From the NCBI GenBank assembly GCA_020061125.1, contig JAGUYV010000365.1:1-16187 (forward strand): a stretch of DNA of 16,187 nt, in the 5' to 3' direction. The notes beneath the pieces were generated by a model. The model had not been told where the DNA came from, did not search any database, and saw only the letters and a program-made list of their open reading frames with translations. Origin of the DNA: a bacterium. GTDB lineage: Bacteria; UBP15; UBA6099; DSWB01. Shown piece after piece: positions 6,659-14,222 of this stretch (the first letter of the stretch is position 1; every line of letters starts with the position of its first letter). Both the position numbers and the translations under genes were made by a program.

Positions 6659-6902
6659 TCCAGAGAGTTCACCTCCTTTCGTCGCTATTACCCTCACTAT
6701 TGGACGCAATGATGCGCCCCCGAATTCTCAATATCTTCGCCGGATCCATCCGGGGTTTTGACAGCCGGGTTTCAGCCGAATTCCGATCATTTCCGATCCA
6801 ATTGGCTTTGAAATCAAAATGAGTGCGGCATTTAGCTTGATCACCTGCTTTTCTCGGTTTTTCTTGTATTTTTATGTTTTATAGAATATTTTCATGTAAA
6901 TA

Positions 6903-6918
6903 TGTGATAATAATCACA
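6903..6918. promoter_or_regulatory. Crp/Fnr-family operator (TGTGA-N6-TCACA)
   Basis: TGTGA TAATAA TCACA is an exact match to the symmetric Crp-type consensus half-sites with six-base spacing, flanked by A/T tracts on both sides. It sits centrally between the divergent porin and secreted-protein genes, about 390 nt from each start codon. The regulator itself is not in the window. Confidence 0.6.
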
Positions 6919-7047
6919 ATTTTTTAATATTTGATTTATTTAATTTTTACTAGTGTTTATTTTAAGCTATGAGTAAATGACTTAAAAATACAAATAAAAA
7001 GCAAAAACGCCGGTATGCGGATCTGGTGAGCGCGTTCCGCTTCCCAA

Positions 7048-7070
7048 TTATTAATTATATATATTAATAA
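7048..7070. repeat. 23-bp AT-only inverted repeat
   Basis: TTATTAAT and ATTAATAA are perfect inverted arms around TATATAT. It could be an operator, a DNA-bending site or part of a promoter; AT-rich sequence yields such dyads by chance more easily than GC-rich sequence. Confidence 0.5.
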
Positions 7071-7154
7071 GATCCATTGATCGATCATGCCGCCATATGC
7101 GTGGTTTTTCCGCCCCGGGTGCTGAAATCCATGTAGCAGAGCCGAAAAACAGCT

Positions 7155-7182
7155 TTTGCAAAACCGGCCGGGATGCTATATT
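7155..7182 (+). promoter_or_regulatory. Candidate promoter of the secreted unknown protein
   Basis: TTTGCA (7155-7160), 16-nt spacer, TATATT (7177-7182). The -10 box matches five of six consensus positions and the -35 four of six. Transcription from about 7189 would leave a leader of roughly 110 nt before ATG 7298. Confidence 0.4.
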
Positions 7183-7297
7183 TATTACCATTGATCCGGC
7201 GGGGGTGTCCCGGCCGCCCGCATTCTCTGGACGCATTTTCAGCCCAATCCCCGCCCGGAGAATCATCCATCTTCAATCTGAAGGGCGTTTCGCACAC

Positions 7298-8602
7298 ATG
7301 CACAAAAGCCGGCTTCGAGTTGCAATCATCCTTGCCGCGGTGAGCGCGCTGCTGTGCGCGCCATGTTCCGCGGTTCAGAAGCGGACCATCAAGCGCGTGC
7401 TGGATCCGGTGATTGTCACCGGCGTTCAGTTATCAGTATTCAAGGGCGCGGATATTGACTCCCTGCGCGTTTATGCGGCAAAAAACGGAAAGCTGACCCC
7501 CATCCCGTTCCAGATTGACGAGCGCGGTCCGGACGGCAATTTCGTATTCAAAGGCGGCAAGGACAGCGACAACGGCCGCCTGGACGCCAACGACGAACTC
7601 GTGTTCATGGCGCGCGACGCGGGCGGGACCGCGGATAAAAAAGCCTGGCCCAAAGGCGTGACCAAAAGCGCAACCGTGGAAATCCGGGATCCCGTGGACG
7701 GAGGCAAGGCCTGGGTCTACATCTTTTCGTTCAAGGGCAAAGCGCCCGCGCGCTCCGGGCGCGACTACGCGGGCTGCACCTCCGGCTGCAACCGCATTGA
7801 CGCGTATTGCTACGAGGCCGGGTTCTCGCGCAGGGCGCCCATGGCGTTCGACAACCTCACCATCAAGAAAACCTGCAACGGGCCAGGCAAAGACGCCATG
7901 GACCGCCTCAAGGTGCGTTTCCACGGCGAGACCAAGCTGAAAATCGTGATTGACAGGCATGAAGAAGATTTCACTTCCAAGGTCGCGGGCGTGATTGACG
8001 GGCCGGTGCGCGTGATCCGCAGCACGGAAAACCGCATGGTGCTCGTGGGCCGTCTGCCCACGCCGTCGTCCGTGTCCGAGCAGATTTACTACGCCGACTC
8101 GTTCGTGTTCCCCATCATCGTGAATGTGCCCGTGAGCCTGGACACCTTCATGAACGACACTTGGCTGCGCGTGACCTCCGAGTCCGCCTACCCTCCCAAA
8201 ACGCGGTTTTACAACAGCCGCAACAAAAAGGGCGTTCTGATTGACGGCAAAATGTCAGCGGAAGAAAAGAATCTGGACGCGGGTTCATACAACTGGCAGG
8301 TGGTGGCGTTCGACGCCCCGCCCCTCACCGGCGCATGGCTCAACCGCCTGGATTTCGATAAAAAGAAAACCCCGGCGCGCATTGAGCTGTACTACATGGA
8401 CGACATCAATGTCAAGGATCCCCCGGACGAATATCCGGGGCAGATCGGCAACCTCGGCTATTACCTCAAGGATGTGCACAGGCTGGGCGCGGGACACCAT
8501 GTGCTGTCCACCATCATGTACGCGATTCCTTCTTATAAGCCCGGGGACGAAGCCAGGGTCATGAATGTGGTGGACAAACCGCTGAAGGTTACCGTGAAAT
8601 AG
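7298..8602 (+). CDS. Secreted protein of unknown function with conserved-looking Cys and Asp-rich motifs
   Basis: I do not recognise a named family. ATG 7298 gives 434 residues starting with a signal peptide (MHKSRLRVAIILAAVSALLC, cleavage likely near Ala25), so the protein is exported; the longer frame from 7097 has no signal and is not used. After it comes a segment with strands and Asp-rich turns: PIPFQIDERGPDG (about 68-80) then GRLDANDELVFMARDAGG (about 93-110), which looks like a calcium-type loop. A Cys cluster, CTSGC and CYEAGF (Cys160, 164, 171) with Cys193, could form disulfides. The rest is beta-rich with many aromatic and Asp residues (ELYYMDDINVKDPPDEYPG), suggesting a carbohydrate- or surface-associated beta protein. 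AAGGG lies 12 nt before the start, a weak ribosome site. It converges on the methyltransferase gene. Confidence 0.75.
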   Translation: MHKSRLRVAIILAAVSALLCAPCSAVQKRTIKRVLDPVIVTGVQLSVFKGADIDSLRVYAAKNGKLTPIPFQIDERGPDGNFVFKGGKDSDNGRLDANDELVFMARDAGGTADKKAWPKGVTKSATVEIRDPVDGGKAWVYIFSFKGKAPARSGRDYAGCTSGCNRIDAYCYEAGFSRRAPMAFDNLTIKKTCNGPGKDAMDRLKVRFHGETKLKIVIDRHEEDFTSKVAGVIDGPVRVIRSTENRMVLVGRLPTPSSVSEQIYYADSFVFPIIVNVPVSLDTFMNDTWLRVTSESAYPPKTRFYNSRNKKGVLIDGKMSAEEKNLDAGSYNWQVVAFDAPPLTGAWLNRLDFDKKKTPARIELYYMDDINVKDPPDEYPGQIGNLGYYLKDVHRLGAGHHVLSTIMYAIPSYKPGDEARVMNVVDKPLKVTVK

Positions 8603-8740
8603 CGCCGCGCGGCGGCTGAAGCGGAATGGGCCTGCTGAAGAACCCTCAATTCCATTCACGAAATACAGGCGCAGCAACATACGGGGCCGCGTGCCATTCA
8701 CTGCTTTTTGCGGCCGCATGGCTCTTTTGCAGCTCTGGAA

Positions 8741-9832
8741 TCAGCCGTTTTTGCGCGCGGTGAACAGGTAACTGAAAACGAACATCCGGTAAATGCGGGT
8801 GAAACCCGGCACGGCGATCAGCTTCGAGAGCAGGCGCTTGACGCCGGACTGCGCGCCGCCCTGCGTGCGCCGCGCATAGCTCATGTACGCGGGCATGTCC
8901 TCGAACGGCACTATGGTTTCCGGCATGTTGTACGAGGGAATGGGGACAAAAAAGCGCGGGTCGAGAAACCCGGCGCTGCGCACGAGCCTTTCGTAGCCCC
9001 GGCGCGTGTAGGTGTATTCGCGGTACCCCTGCCCTTTTCTGCGGCGGCACACGGCGTCCGCCAGGAACCGGGGCATGAGGCTGGTGTACTTGAGGCCGCT
9101 GTGGTCCAGGCTGCCCCGGAAATACTGATTGGCGAGCCGGTTCTCGATTCCCACATAAATGTAGCCGCCGGGCTTGAGCAGCCTGTGCGCGGTTTTTAAA
9201 AACGCGAGCTGCGCGGCGCGCGGATTCACATCCTCGGGATACGCGCAGGCGACCCATTCGAGAAACCCGTTCATGACCACGAGATCGAAAGACTCGTCCG
9301 CATAGGGCAGGCGCGGCGCGCGGCACACCACCGGATGCACGCCCGAACAATCCTGGCGCGCGGACCAGTGCTTGAGAAACTCCACGCGCTCGGCCGTGGC
9401 GTCCTGGGAAAAAACCTCGGCGCCGTTGCGCGCTAGCGCCATGGTGTGCGTGCCCCAGCCGCAGCCCATCTCGAGCACGCGCCAGCCCGGCTGCACGGGC
9501 AGTAGAAACCGCCAGTCCGCGCGCATGTCTCCGTATACAAAAGTCTTGCGCTTGGGGAATTTTTCGTCCAGATAGGCTTCCACGCCGCGCCAGTCGCGCT
9601 CACGCGCCAGCGCCACGATGTCCCGCATGTTCTCCTGCGGAATTTCGCCCCAGTAGGGCGTGCCGTCATCGAAAAACGGGATGCCGTGCCGCACGGGCCA
9701 CGCCGCGCCGCACGAGCGGCAACAGACGCGCTCTTGATCGCCCGCCAGTTCGCCGCCGCAATCCGCGCAACGCAGCACGGTCAGCGCGCTCCGGCTCATG
9801 GCCCCGGTTGTGTCCGCCGCAGAGTCACTCAT
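8741..9832 (-). CDS. SAM-dependent methyltransferase with N-terminal Trm112-like zinc ribbon
   Basis: This is a cytoplasmic class I methyltransferase using S-adenosylmethionine; its substrate is unknown. Starting at ATG 9832 it has 363 residues. The N-terminus carries a zinc ribbon with paired C-x2-C motifs (LRCADCGGEL and VCCRSCGAAWPVRHGIPFF), as in Trm112-like modules that precede sugar or small-molecule methyltransferases. SAM motif I is VLEMGCGWGTHTMALA near residues 119-134, an acidic loop follows (VFSQDATAERVEFL), motif II is FDLVVMNGFLEW, and a post-motif LKPGGYIYVGIENR is typical. The C-terminal part is basic. TATAAT ends 11 nt before the ATG with no Shine-Dalgarno, so a leaderless start at ATG 9832 or the adjoining GTG 9835 is likely; ATG 9799 is another option. 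Context next to a GT4 and surface proteins hints at glycan or lipid methylation, but this is only inference. Confidence 0.85.
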   Translation of the reverse strand: MSDSAADTTGAMSRSALTVLRCADCGGELAGDQERVCCRSCGAAWPVRHGIPFFDDGTPYWGEIPQENMRDIVALARERDWRGVEAYLDEKFPKRKTFVYGDMRADWRFLLPVQPGWRVLEMGCGWGTHTMALARNGAEVFSQDATAERVEFLKHWSARQDCSGVHPVVCRAPRLPYADESFDLVVMNGFLEWVACAYPEDVNPRAAQLAFLKTAHRLLKPGGYIYVGIENRLANQYFRGSLDHSGLKYTSLMPRFLADAVCRRRKGQGYREYTYTRRGYERLVRSAGFLDPRFFVPIPSYNMPETIVPFEDMPAYMSYARRTQGGAQSGVKRLLSKLIAVPGFTRIYRMFVFSYLFTARKNG

Positions 9833-9843
9833 CACAAGGTACT

Positions 9844-9849
9844 ATTATA
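9844..9849 (-). promoter_or_regulatory. -10 box of the methyltransferase gene
   Basis: A perfect minus-strand TATAAT at 9849-9844. No good -35 hexamer is present at 16-18 nt, and a TG lies one base out of the extended -10 position. Its distance from ATG 9832 places the transcription start within a few bases of the start codon. Confidence 0.55.
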
Positions 9850-9928
9850 ATCACGAGCGCCGCAAAACAGGAAATTATCCGGGATGCGATTGCGGGAACC
9901 TGGGGATCTTATAAAACAGCGGACGATG

Positions 9929-9937
9929 TGATAAAAT
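9929..9937 (+). promoter_or_regulatory. Extended -10 promoter candidate for the small secreted protein
   Basis: TGATAAAAT matches the extended -10 form TG-n-TAtaAT. A start near 9944 would give a leader of about 55 nt before ATG 10000. The -35 region is weak. Confidence 0.4.
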
Positions 9938-9999
9938 ACATGGCGCGCACGCAAACGGCTCCGAGAAGACCGGGTGCGCGCATCGAGAAACGGACTGGC

Positions 10000-10821
10000 A
10001 TGAAACGATTTCTGGCGGCCATCGTGTTGTGCGGTTGCGCTCTTGCAGGCGCGGTATTCTGCGCGCCCGCCCGCGCCCAGGATTACCGCCTCACGGACAA
10101 GGCGCCGCGGCCCTACAAGGTCATCACACAGGCGCGCCTGGACATGGTCTTCACGGACGGCGTGATGCTGCTCTATGTCATGGAAAAGGAAGACATCCTG
10201 ACCATGACGGAAACCTACTACATTCTGTACAAGGACCACGCCATCGCGCGCATGCGCATCGCATGGTTCAGCGGCAAATTGATTAAGGCGCGCCTTGTGG
10301 GCGACATGCCGCGCACCATGCCCGAGGGCGTGCTGGTGGAGATCGCCTCGGAAAACCTGGCGAGGCCCAAAACTTTCGGGGTCGGCCCGCCGGAAAAAAT
10401 TTCCTACGACATCAAGCCCGTGCGCGTTCTCAAAGACCCGGTCAGCGCCTACGGCATCACCGGGCACATTGACGCGATCCCCTCGGCCTCCACATTCATG
10501 TCCTACTTCGGGTTCTACACCGGCATGCAGGAAGGGGACATCGTGCACGCTTGCGACGGACTGTGGCGCTGCCTCAAGGCAAAGGTGCTGATGAGCACCG
10601 AAGCGTTCGTCTACTTCAGCGTTGTGGAAGGGGACATCACCCAGTTCAAACCCAGGGACATCATCATCATTCGCGGCATCCCCGGCCCGGCCTCGTTCGT
10701 GAGCATCGAGACCCCGCAGCAGCACATTCTTCCGCCCATATACCGAATGCCGGAACCGCAAAAGCCCGAGCCGCTTCCCCCGGCGCTGCACTCAGCGCCA
10801 GGGCCAAAGCCCATGGATTGA
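10000..10821 (+). CDS. Secreted protein of unknown function, proline-rich C-terminus
   Basis: I do not recognise the family. ATG 10000 yields 273 residues beginning with a signal peptide, MKRFLAAIVLCGCALAGAVF, with cleavage likely after APARA near residue 30; the longer frame starting at 9808 lacks a signal and overlaps the divergent methyltransferase. The mature part alternates short strands and charged turns (for example EDILTMTETYYILYKDHAIARM and VGDMPRTMPEGVLVEI). Two Cys near residues 184 and 189 (HACDGLWRCLKA) could pair. A run of Ile (PRDIIIIRGIPG) marks a buried strand near the end. The last ~30 residues are Pro-rich (PEPQKPEPLPPAL), probably unstructured. Its Shine-Dalgarno is poor. 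It is transcribed away from the methyltransferase and converges on the hybrid kinase. No function can be assigned. Confidence 0.7.
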   Translation: MKRFLAAIVLCGCALAGAVFCAPARAQDYRLTDKAPRPYKVITQARLDMVFTDGVMLLYVMEKEDILTMTETYYILYKDHAIARMRIAWFSGKLIKARLVGDMPRTMPEGVLVEIASENLARPKTFGVGPPEKISYDIKPVRVLKDPVSAYGITGHIDAIPSASTFMSYFGFYTGMQEGDIVHACDGLWRCLKAKVLMSTEAFVYFSVVEGDITQFKPRDIIIIRGIPGPASFVSIETPQQHILPPIYRMPEPQKPEPLPPALHSAPGPKPMD

Positions 10822-10876
10822 CCGGGCCACGGCAAGCCCCGCTACAACATATTTGCAGGATCCTTCCAGAACGCAT

Positions 10877-11021
10877 GGCTGTTGAAATAGCGCGCAGGGC
10901 GAAAAAACGCTGGGGACAGGCTTCGTTTTCCTTGCGGAAAACGACCCAGTCCCCGGTTTTTTCGCAGCCTTGCGAATGTATGAGTCACGGACTCGATAGG
11001 CGAACGGGTTTTTCAACAGCC
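10877..11021. mobile_element. REP/MITE-like element with terminal inverted repeats
   Basis: GGCTGTTGAAA (10877-10887) and TTTCAACAGCC (11011-11021) are perfect 11-bp inverted ends of a 145-bp unit that has no coding capacity. Inside lies a nested hairpin: GCGAAAAAAC-gct-GGGGAC (10899-10917) pairs with GTCCCC-g-GTTTTTTCGC (10949-10965), and CGTTTTCC pairs with GGAAAACG (10924-10943) around a TTGC loop. The GGGGAC...GTCCCC core with an inner TTTTCC/GGAAAA stem resembles palindromes spread by REP-associated Y1 transposases. No flanking target duplication was identified. I see no transposase gene in the window, so any mobility would be in trans. Confidence 0.6.
10899..10965. terminator. Bidirectional terminator-like hairpin inside the repeat element
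   Basis: A GC-rich stem is flanked by AAAAAA on one side and TTTTTT on the other, so each strand sees a stem followed by U residues. It lies between the converging secreted-protein gene (+) and the hybrid kinase gene (-) and may end transcription from both sides. The long interrupted stem is less typical than the porin terminator. Confidence 0.45.
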
Positions 11022-11105
11022 CCAGACCCAATTGACGCGCGGGCAAGACGACCGCGCTCCCGGGCTTCTTGATGCGTGTAAACGGGCGAAAGGGAACTCA
11101 CGGGA

Positions 11106-11117
11106 TTTTCAACAGCC
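11106..11117 (+). repeat. Third copy of the element end (TTTTCAACAGCC)
   Basis: TTTTCAACAGCC repeats the right end of the REP/MITE-like unit, including the base before it (11010-11021), 96 bp further on in the same orientation. It may be the remnant of a second insertion or an alternative right boundary for the element. Confidence 0.6.
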
Positions 11118-11185
11118 GCACTGACTGGAATGCTGCTTACGCCGGTGCAAATGAATTGCGCGAAGAGGCAATTTCGATACCGCGA

Positions 11186-14149
11186 TCAATCCGGGTCCGA
11201 CGGCGGCTCCACATTCGAGACGAGATCCAGAATGTCAGATTCCTGAAACGGTTTTGCGATTAGAGCGTTAATTCCAAATTTTCTGATGTCTTCGTCGCTG
11301 ACCTGACCCGCCCAGGCGGTAACCACGACCACGAACACATCGGGATTGCCACGGCGCGCGGCGCGCACCACATCCCAGCCACTGAAATCATCCATCTTCA
11401 GATCTGTGTAAACCACATCGAAGGTTCTGCGTTCGAGAAGTTCCGCGGCCTCGGGACCGCTTTGCGCGGAGGTGACTTCGAACCCGTTTGTGCGGAGGAT
11501 TTCGACGATGAGTTCGAGCAAATCCACTTCGTCGTCCACCACCAGGATGCGCGGCCCCGGGTGGCTTGCGCGGGCGCGGGCGAGCCGCTTTTCGTACACC
11601 TCGCGCGCGGGCAGAATCACGCGGAAAGTGGTTCCGCGGCCCGGCTCGGAATCCACCTCGATGGCGCCGCCGTGGCGCTCGATGATGCCGTAGGACACGC
11701 TCAAGCCCAGGCCCGTGCCCTGCATGCCCTTGGTTGTGAAGAAAGGATCGAAAATTCGGCGGCGCACATCCGGGATCATGCCCGAACCGGTGTCTCGCAC
11801 CGTGGCCACAACCCTGCCGCTTTCGCGCGCGGCGGTCAGGGTGATGTCTCCGCCTTCGGGCATGGCGTCCACGGCGTTCAGAATCATGTTGGTGAACACC
11901 TCGATAAGTTCCGGGGCGTTGCCCATGACCATGCAGTCCTGTGCGGAGCGCACGGTGATGTCTATACTGTGGCCCGCGCGCGCGGTGTCGTTTTTCCAAC
12001 GGGTGCGGGTGAACTCCATGGCCTCGGCCAGGACATGGCCGATGTCCACCTGATCGAACTGGTCCAGTCCGGAGCGTCGGCGGGCGAAGCTCTGGATGCG
12101 CTTCACGGTTTCCGCGCCGTGGCGTGCGGCGCGCTGCACCACTTCCAGGCCCTTGGCGATCAGGGGGTCGTCCGTCTGCTTGAGCATGAGCTGGGAGCGG
12201 CCCAGGACCACGGCCAGCAGGTTGTTGAAATCATGCGCCACGCCCATGGCCAGCTCGCCGAGGGCGTTGAGCCGCTGCACGCGCATCATGCGCTCCTGCA
12301 TTTCCTTGAACTCGGTAATGTCCTTGCCAATCACGGCCAGAGCGTCCGGCTCGCCGCGGAAATTCGCAATGGGCGCGGCGGACTGAATCACATGCCGCAC
12401 GCCCCCTTCACTCTCCACGAGTTCCAGCTCCATGTAATCCACGCGCGCCTTGCGCCTCACGCTGCCGATGAGCGCGTCGCACTCCCTCGGGTTGCGGAAA
12501 AGAGTCCTCCACGCCCGGCCTTTCAATTCCCTGGCGCTGTAGTGGAAGATCTCCTCGGTGGCGCGGTTGACATCAAGGATGGTTCCGTCCATGCCCACCA
12601 CGAACACAAAGTCCGTGACCGCGTCGAACAGGCTTCCGAGAAAATCGCGCGCCTGATGCAGCTCTTCCTGCATGTGACGCCGTTCGGTCACATCGTTGTT
12701 GATGTAGGCCACGCCCAGAAGATCTCCCCGTTCGTCGAGCAGGGGATAGAGCATGACCTCGATCACGCGGGTGCCCATGTTGATGGTGTCGTGCCGCCAG
12801 TCGAACTCCATGATAGGCTCGCGATCCTGCATGACGCGGCGTATCCAGTCATCGAAGCCCTCGTCAACCAGATTCGGGAACACCTCGAACAGGTTGCGCC
12901 CGAGCACCTCGGAACCAGGGATGGCGTAGGTCTGCTCCATGTACCGGTTCCAGGTAAGCACATTGCCCGACGGTTCTAATGTGACGATGCCCACGGGCGC
13001 GTTGTGCACGACTTTTGTGAAGAACTCCTGCCAGAAGTAGGCTTTTTCATGGGTGATGTGGGACAGGGTGACATCCTGCACCATTTCGAGCACATGCGTG
13101 ATGCGGCCGGAGCTGTCGAACAAAGGCGCGGCGGAGAACTGGTAATAGCACCCGGAGCGCGGCCCCGCGGAGCTTGTGAAGAGTTTGTCCGCGCGCGCCG
13201 GAGCACGGTTCTTTTTGGCTTTTGCGGCGACGCAGTCGCTGCAGGGCTCGTCGCTGCCGAAAAACAGCTTGTGGCATTTGATACGGCCCTGGCCGGTGTT
13301 GTCCGGGAACCACTCGCGCACGGTGTCATTCATCCAGGTGACACGGTGATCGAGATCCACCAGGGCCAGGCCCGCGCCGATGCTTTGCACGATGAGATTG
13401 AGCTTGTCGCGCTCGCGCTGCAATTCCTGTCCCAGGGTGTGCTGAACGGTGATGTCGCGCGCCACGCACTGCGCCAGGGGCGGGCCGCCGGGCGGGCGCA
13501 GCAGCTTGACATTGTACTCGATGACGCGCCTGCCCCCGTTTTTGTGCATGACTTCCAGTTCCACGGGCATGACCGGGCTTTGGCCGCTGAACACCGCGCC
13601 GAGCACGCTATGCGCGAATCCGGCGTTTTGCTCATCCAGAAACCGGCTGAAGTGCGCGCCCACAATTTCCGCAGGCTCATAACCCAGCATGGGCGTCACG
13701 GCCGGATTGGCGGACAGAATGACCCCCTGCTCTTTTATGAGCAAAATGCCTTCAAGGGCGTTTTCCACCAGTCGCCGGAAATATTCTCTGTCGCTTAAAA
13801 GCGACGCGCCGCCGTCGGCGCCGGCGTGCTCGAGCGCGTCCTCCAGAAGCCGGTCCATGGCGTCGCCGATGTTGCGGACGGTTTCTGGATCCGCATGCAA
13901 TCTTCGGGTTGCGTGGGAGATCAGATGGCGCTTGAGACTGATTGCGAGGCGGGCGATGTCGCGTTCCGCGGCGCCTGCGCCGCAAAAATCCAGAAGCGGG
14001 TTACCGCCGCTGCTCCCGGAATTTCGGCTGAAAACCCGGCGCACGAGACGCTCGAAGGCGCGCTTTCCCGCTTCGTCCGGCGCCGCCCCGCGTTCCCGGC
14101 GCGTCCACCCGGCGAGCATGCCTTCAATGTCGGATTTTTTCAGCCGCAC
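11186..14149 (-). CDS. Soluble multi-PAS hybrid histidine kinase
   Basis: This is a cytoplasmic two-component sensor kinase with its own receiver domain; no membrane segment is seen. GTG 14149 is chosen because AAAGGG lies 6 nt upstream; the longer frame runs into the neighbouring gene, and ATG 14119 is the fallback. Of 987 residues, about 1-120 are a helical lead-in. PAS-like units sit near 121-235, 245-365, 375-490 and 500-615. The second carries KCHKLFFGSDEPCSDC (291-306), a His/Cys cluster seen in some PAS sensors. The HisKA H-box is ALGELAMGVAHDFNN with His639. The ATPase domain shows N758, DTGSG (786-790), FFTTKGMQGTGLGLS. The receiver has DD872-873, phosphoacceptor D916 (YTDLKM), T944 and K966. 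There is no output domain, so signal must pass on by phosphotransfer or protein contact. Partner and stimulus are unknown. Confidence 0.92.
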   Translation of the reverse strand: MRLKKSDIEGMLAGWTRRERGAAPDEAGKRAFERLVRRVFSRNSGSSGGNPLLDFCGAGAAERDIARLAISLKRHLISHATRRLHADPETVRNIGDAMDRLLEDALEHAGADGGASLLSDREYFRRLVENALEGILLIKEQGVILSANPAVTPMLGYEPAEIVGAHFSRFLDEQNAGFAHSVLGAVFSGQSPVMPVELEVMHKNGGRRVIEYNVKLLRPPGGPPLAQCVARDITVQHTLGQELQRERDKLNLIVQSIGAGLALVDLDHRVTWMNDTVREWFPDNTGQGRIKCHKLFFGSDEPCSDCVAAKAKKNRAPARADKLFTSSAGPRSGCYYQFSAAPLFDSSGRITHVLEMVQDVTLSHITHEKAYFWQEFFTKVVHNAPVGIVTLEPSGNVLTWNRYMEQTYAIPGSEVLGRNLFEVFPNLVDEGFDDWIRRVMQDREPIMEFDWRHDTINMGTRVIEVMLYPLLDERGDLLGVAYINNDVTERRHMQEELHQARDFLGSLFDAVTDFVFVVGMDGTILDVNRATEEIFHYSARELKGRAWRTLFRNPRECDALIGSVRRKARVDYMELELVESEGGVRHVIQSAAPIANFRGEPDALAVIGKDITEFKEMQERMMRVQRLNALGELAMGVAHDFNNLLAVVLGRSQLMLKQTDDPLIAKGLEVVQRAARHGAETVKRIQSFARRRSGLDQFDQVDIGHVLAEAMEFTRTRWKNDTARAGHSIDITVRSAQDCMVMGNAPELIEVFTNMILNAVDAMPEGGDITLTAARESGRVVATVRDTGSGMIPDVRRRIFDPFFTTKGMQGTGLGLSVSYGIIERHGGAIEVDSEPGRGTTFRVILPAREVYEKRLARARASHPGPRILVVDDEVDLLELIVEILRTNGFEVTSAQSGPEAAELLERRTFDVVYTDLKMDDFSGWDVVRAARRGNPDVFVVVVTAWAGQVSDEDIRKFGINALIAKPFQESDILDLVSNVEPPSDPD

Positions 14150-14222
14150 GCAAGACCCTTTGCGCCGCACAGCGCCCGTGCTTTGAATAGATATTCCCCG
14201 CCGCGCGCTGAACCTAACAACA

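Larger units (their letters stand above)
6517..7297. other. Divergent intergenic region with AT-rich core
   Basis: This 781-nt gap separates the porin (-) from a secreted unknown (+). The porin-side third is GC-rich leader with a strong Shine-Dalgarno near 6673-6683. From about 6830 to 7080 the sequence is strikingly AT-rich compared with the surroundings and holds no plausible gene. It contains a Crp/Fnr-type dyad (6903-6918), a 23-bp AT-only dyad (7048-7070) and a palindrome TGATCGATCA (7078-7087). TTCCGATC occurs twice at a 10-bp step (6781-6798). I could not place the porin promoter with confidence. Confidence 0.7.
10822..11185. other. Non-coding gap between converging genes
   Basis: This 364-nt stretch has no plausible gene on either strand. 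It holds the REP/MITE-like unit, its terminator-like hairpin and the extra TTTTCAACAGCC copy. Beyond 11117 I see nothing recognisable up to the kinase stop codon. Confidence 0.7.

Noticed and set aside
6517-6672. N-terminal extension of the porin from GTG 6672
   Set aside because: The GTG overlaps the Shine-Dalgarno itself, the extension would bury the signal peptide, and ATG 6516 has its own well-spaced GGGAGG.
4732-6822. A 696-codon open frame on the plus strand
   Set aside because: It is antisense to the porin gene. The porin has a signal peptide, SLH domain, ribosome site and terminator, while the plus frame encodes a His/Val/Gly-rich sequence with no domain. GC-rich codon use opens such shadow frames.
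8603-8740. Terminator between the converging secreted-protein and methyltransferase genes
   Set aside because: CGCCGCGCGGCG (8603-8614) and a GGCCGC/GCGGCC pair near 8684-8717 can fold, but neither is followed by a proper T tract on either strand.
11462-12979. A 505-codon open frame on the plus strand
   Set aside because: It is antisense to the histidine kinase core, whose catalytic motifs are all intact; the plus frame is low-complexity His/Ala-rich sequence.
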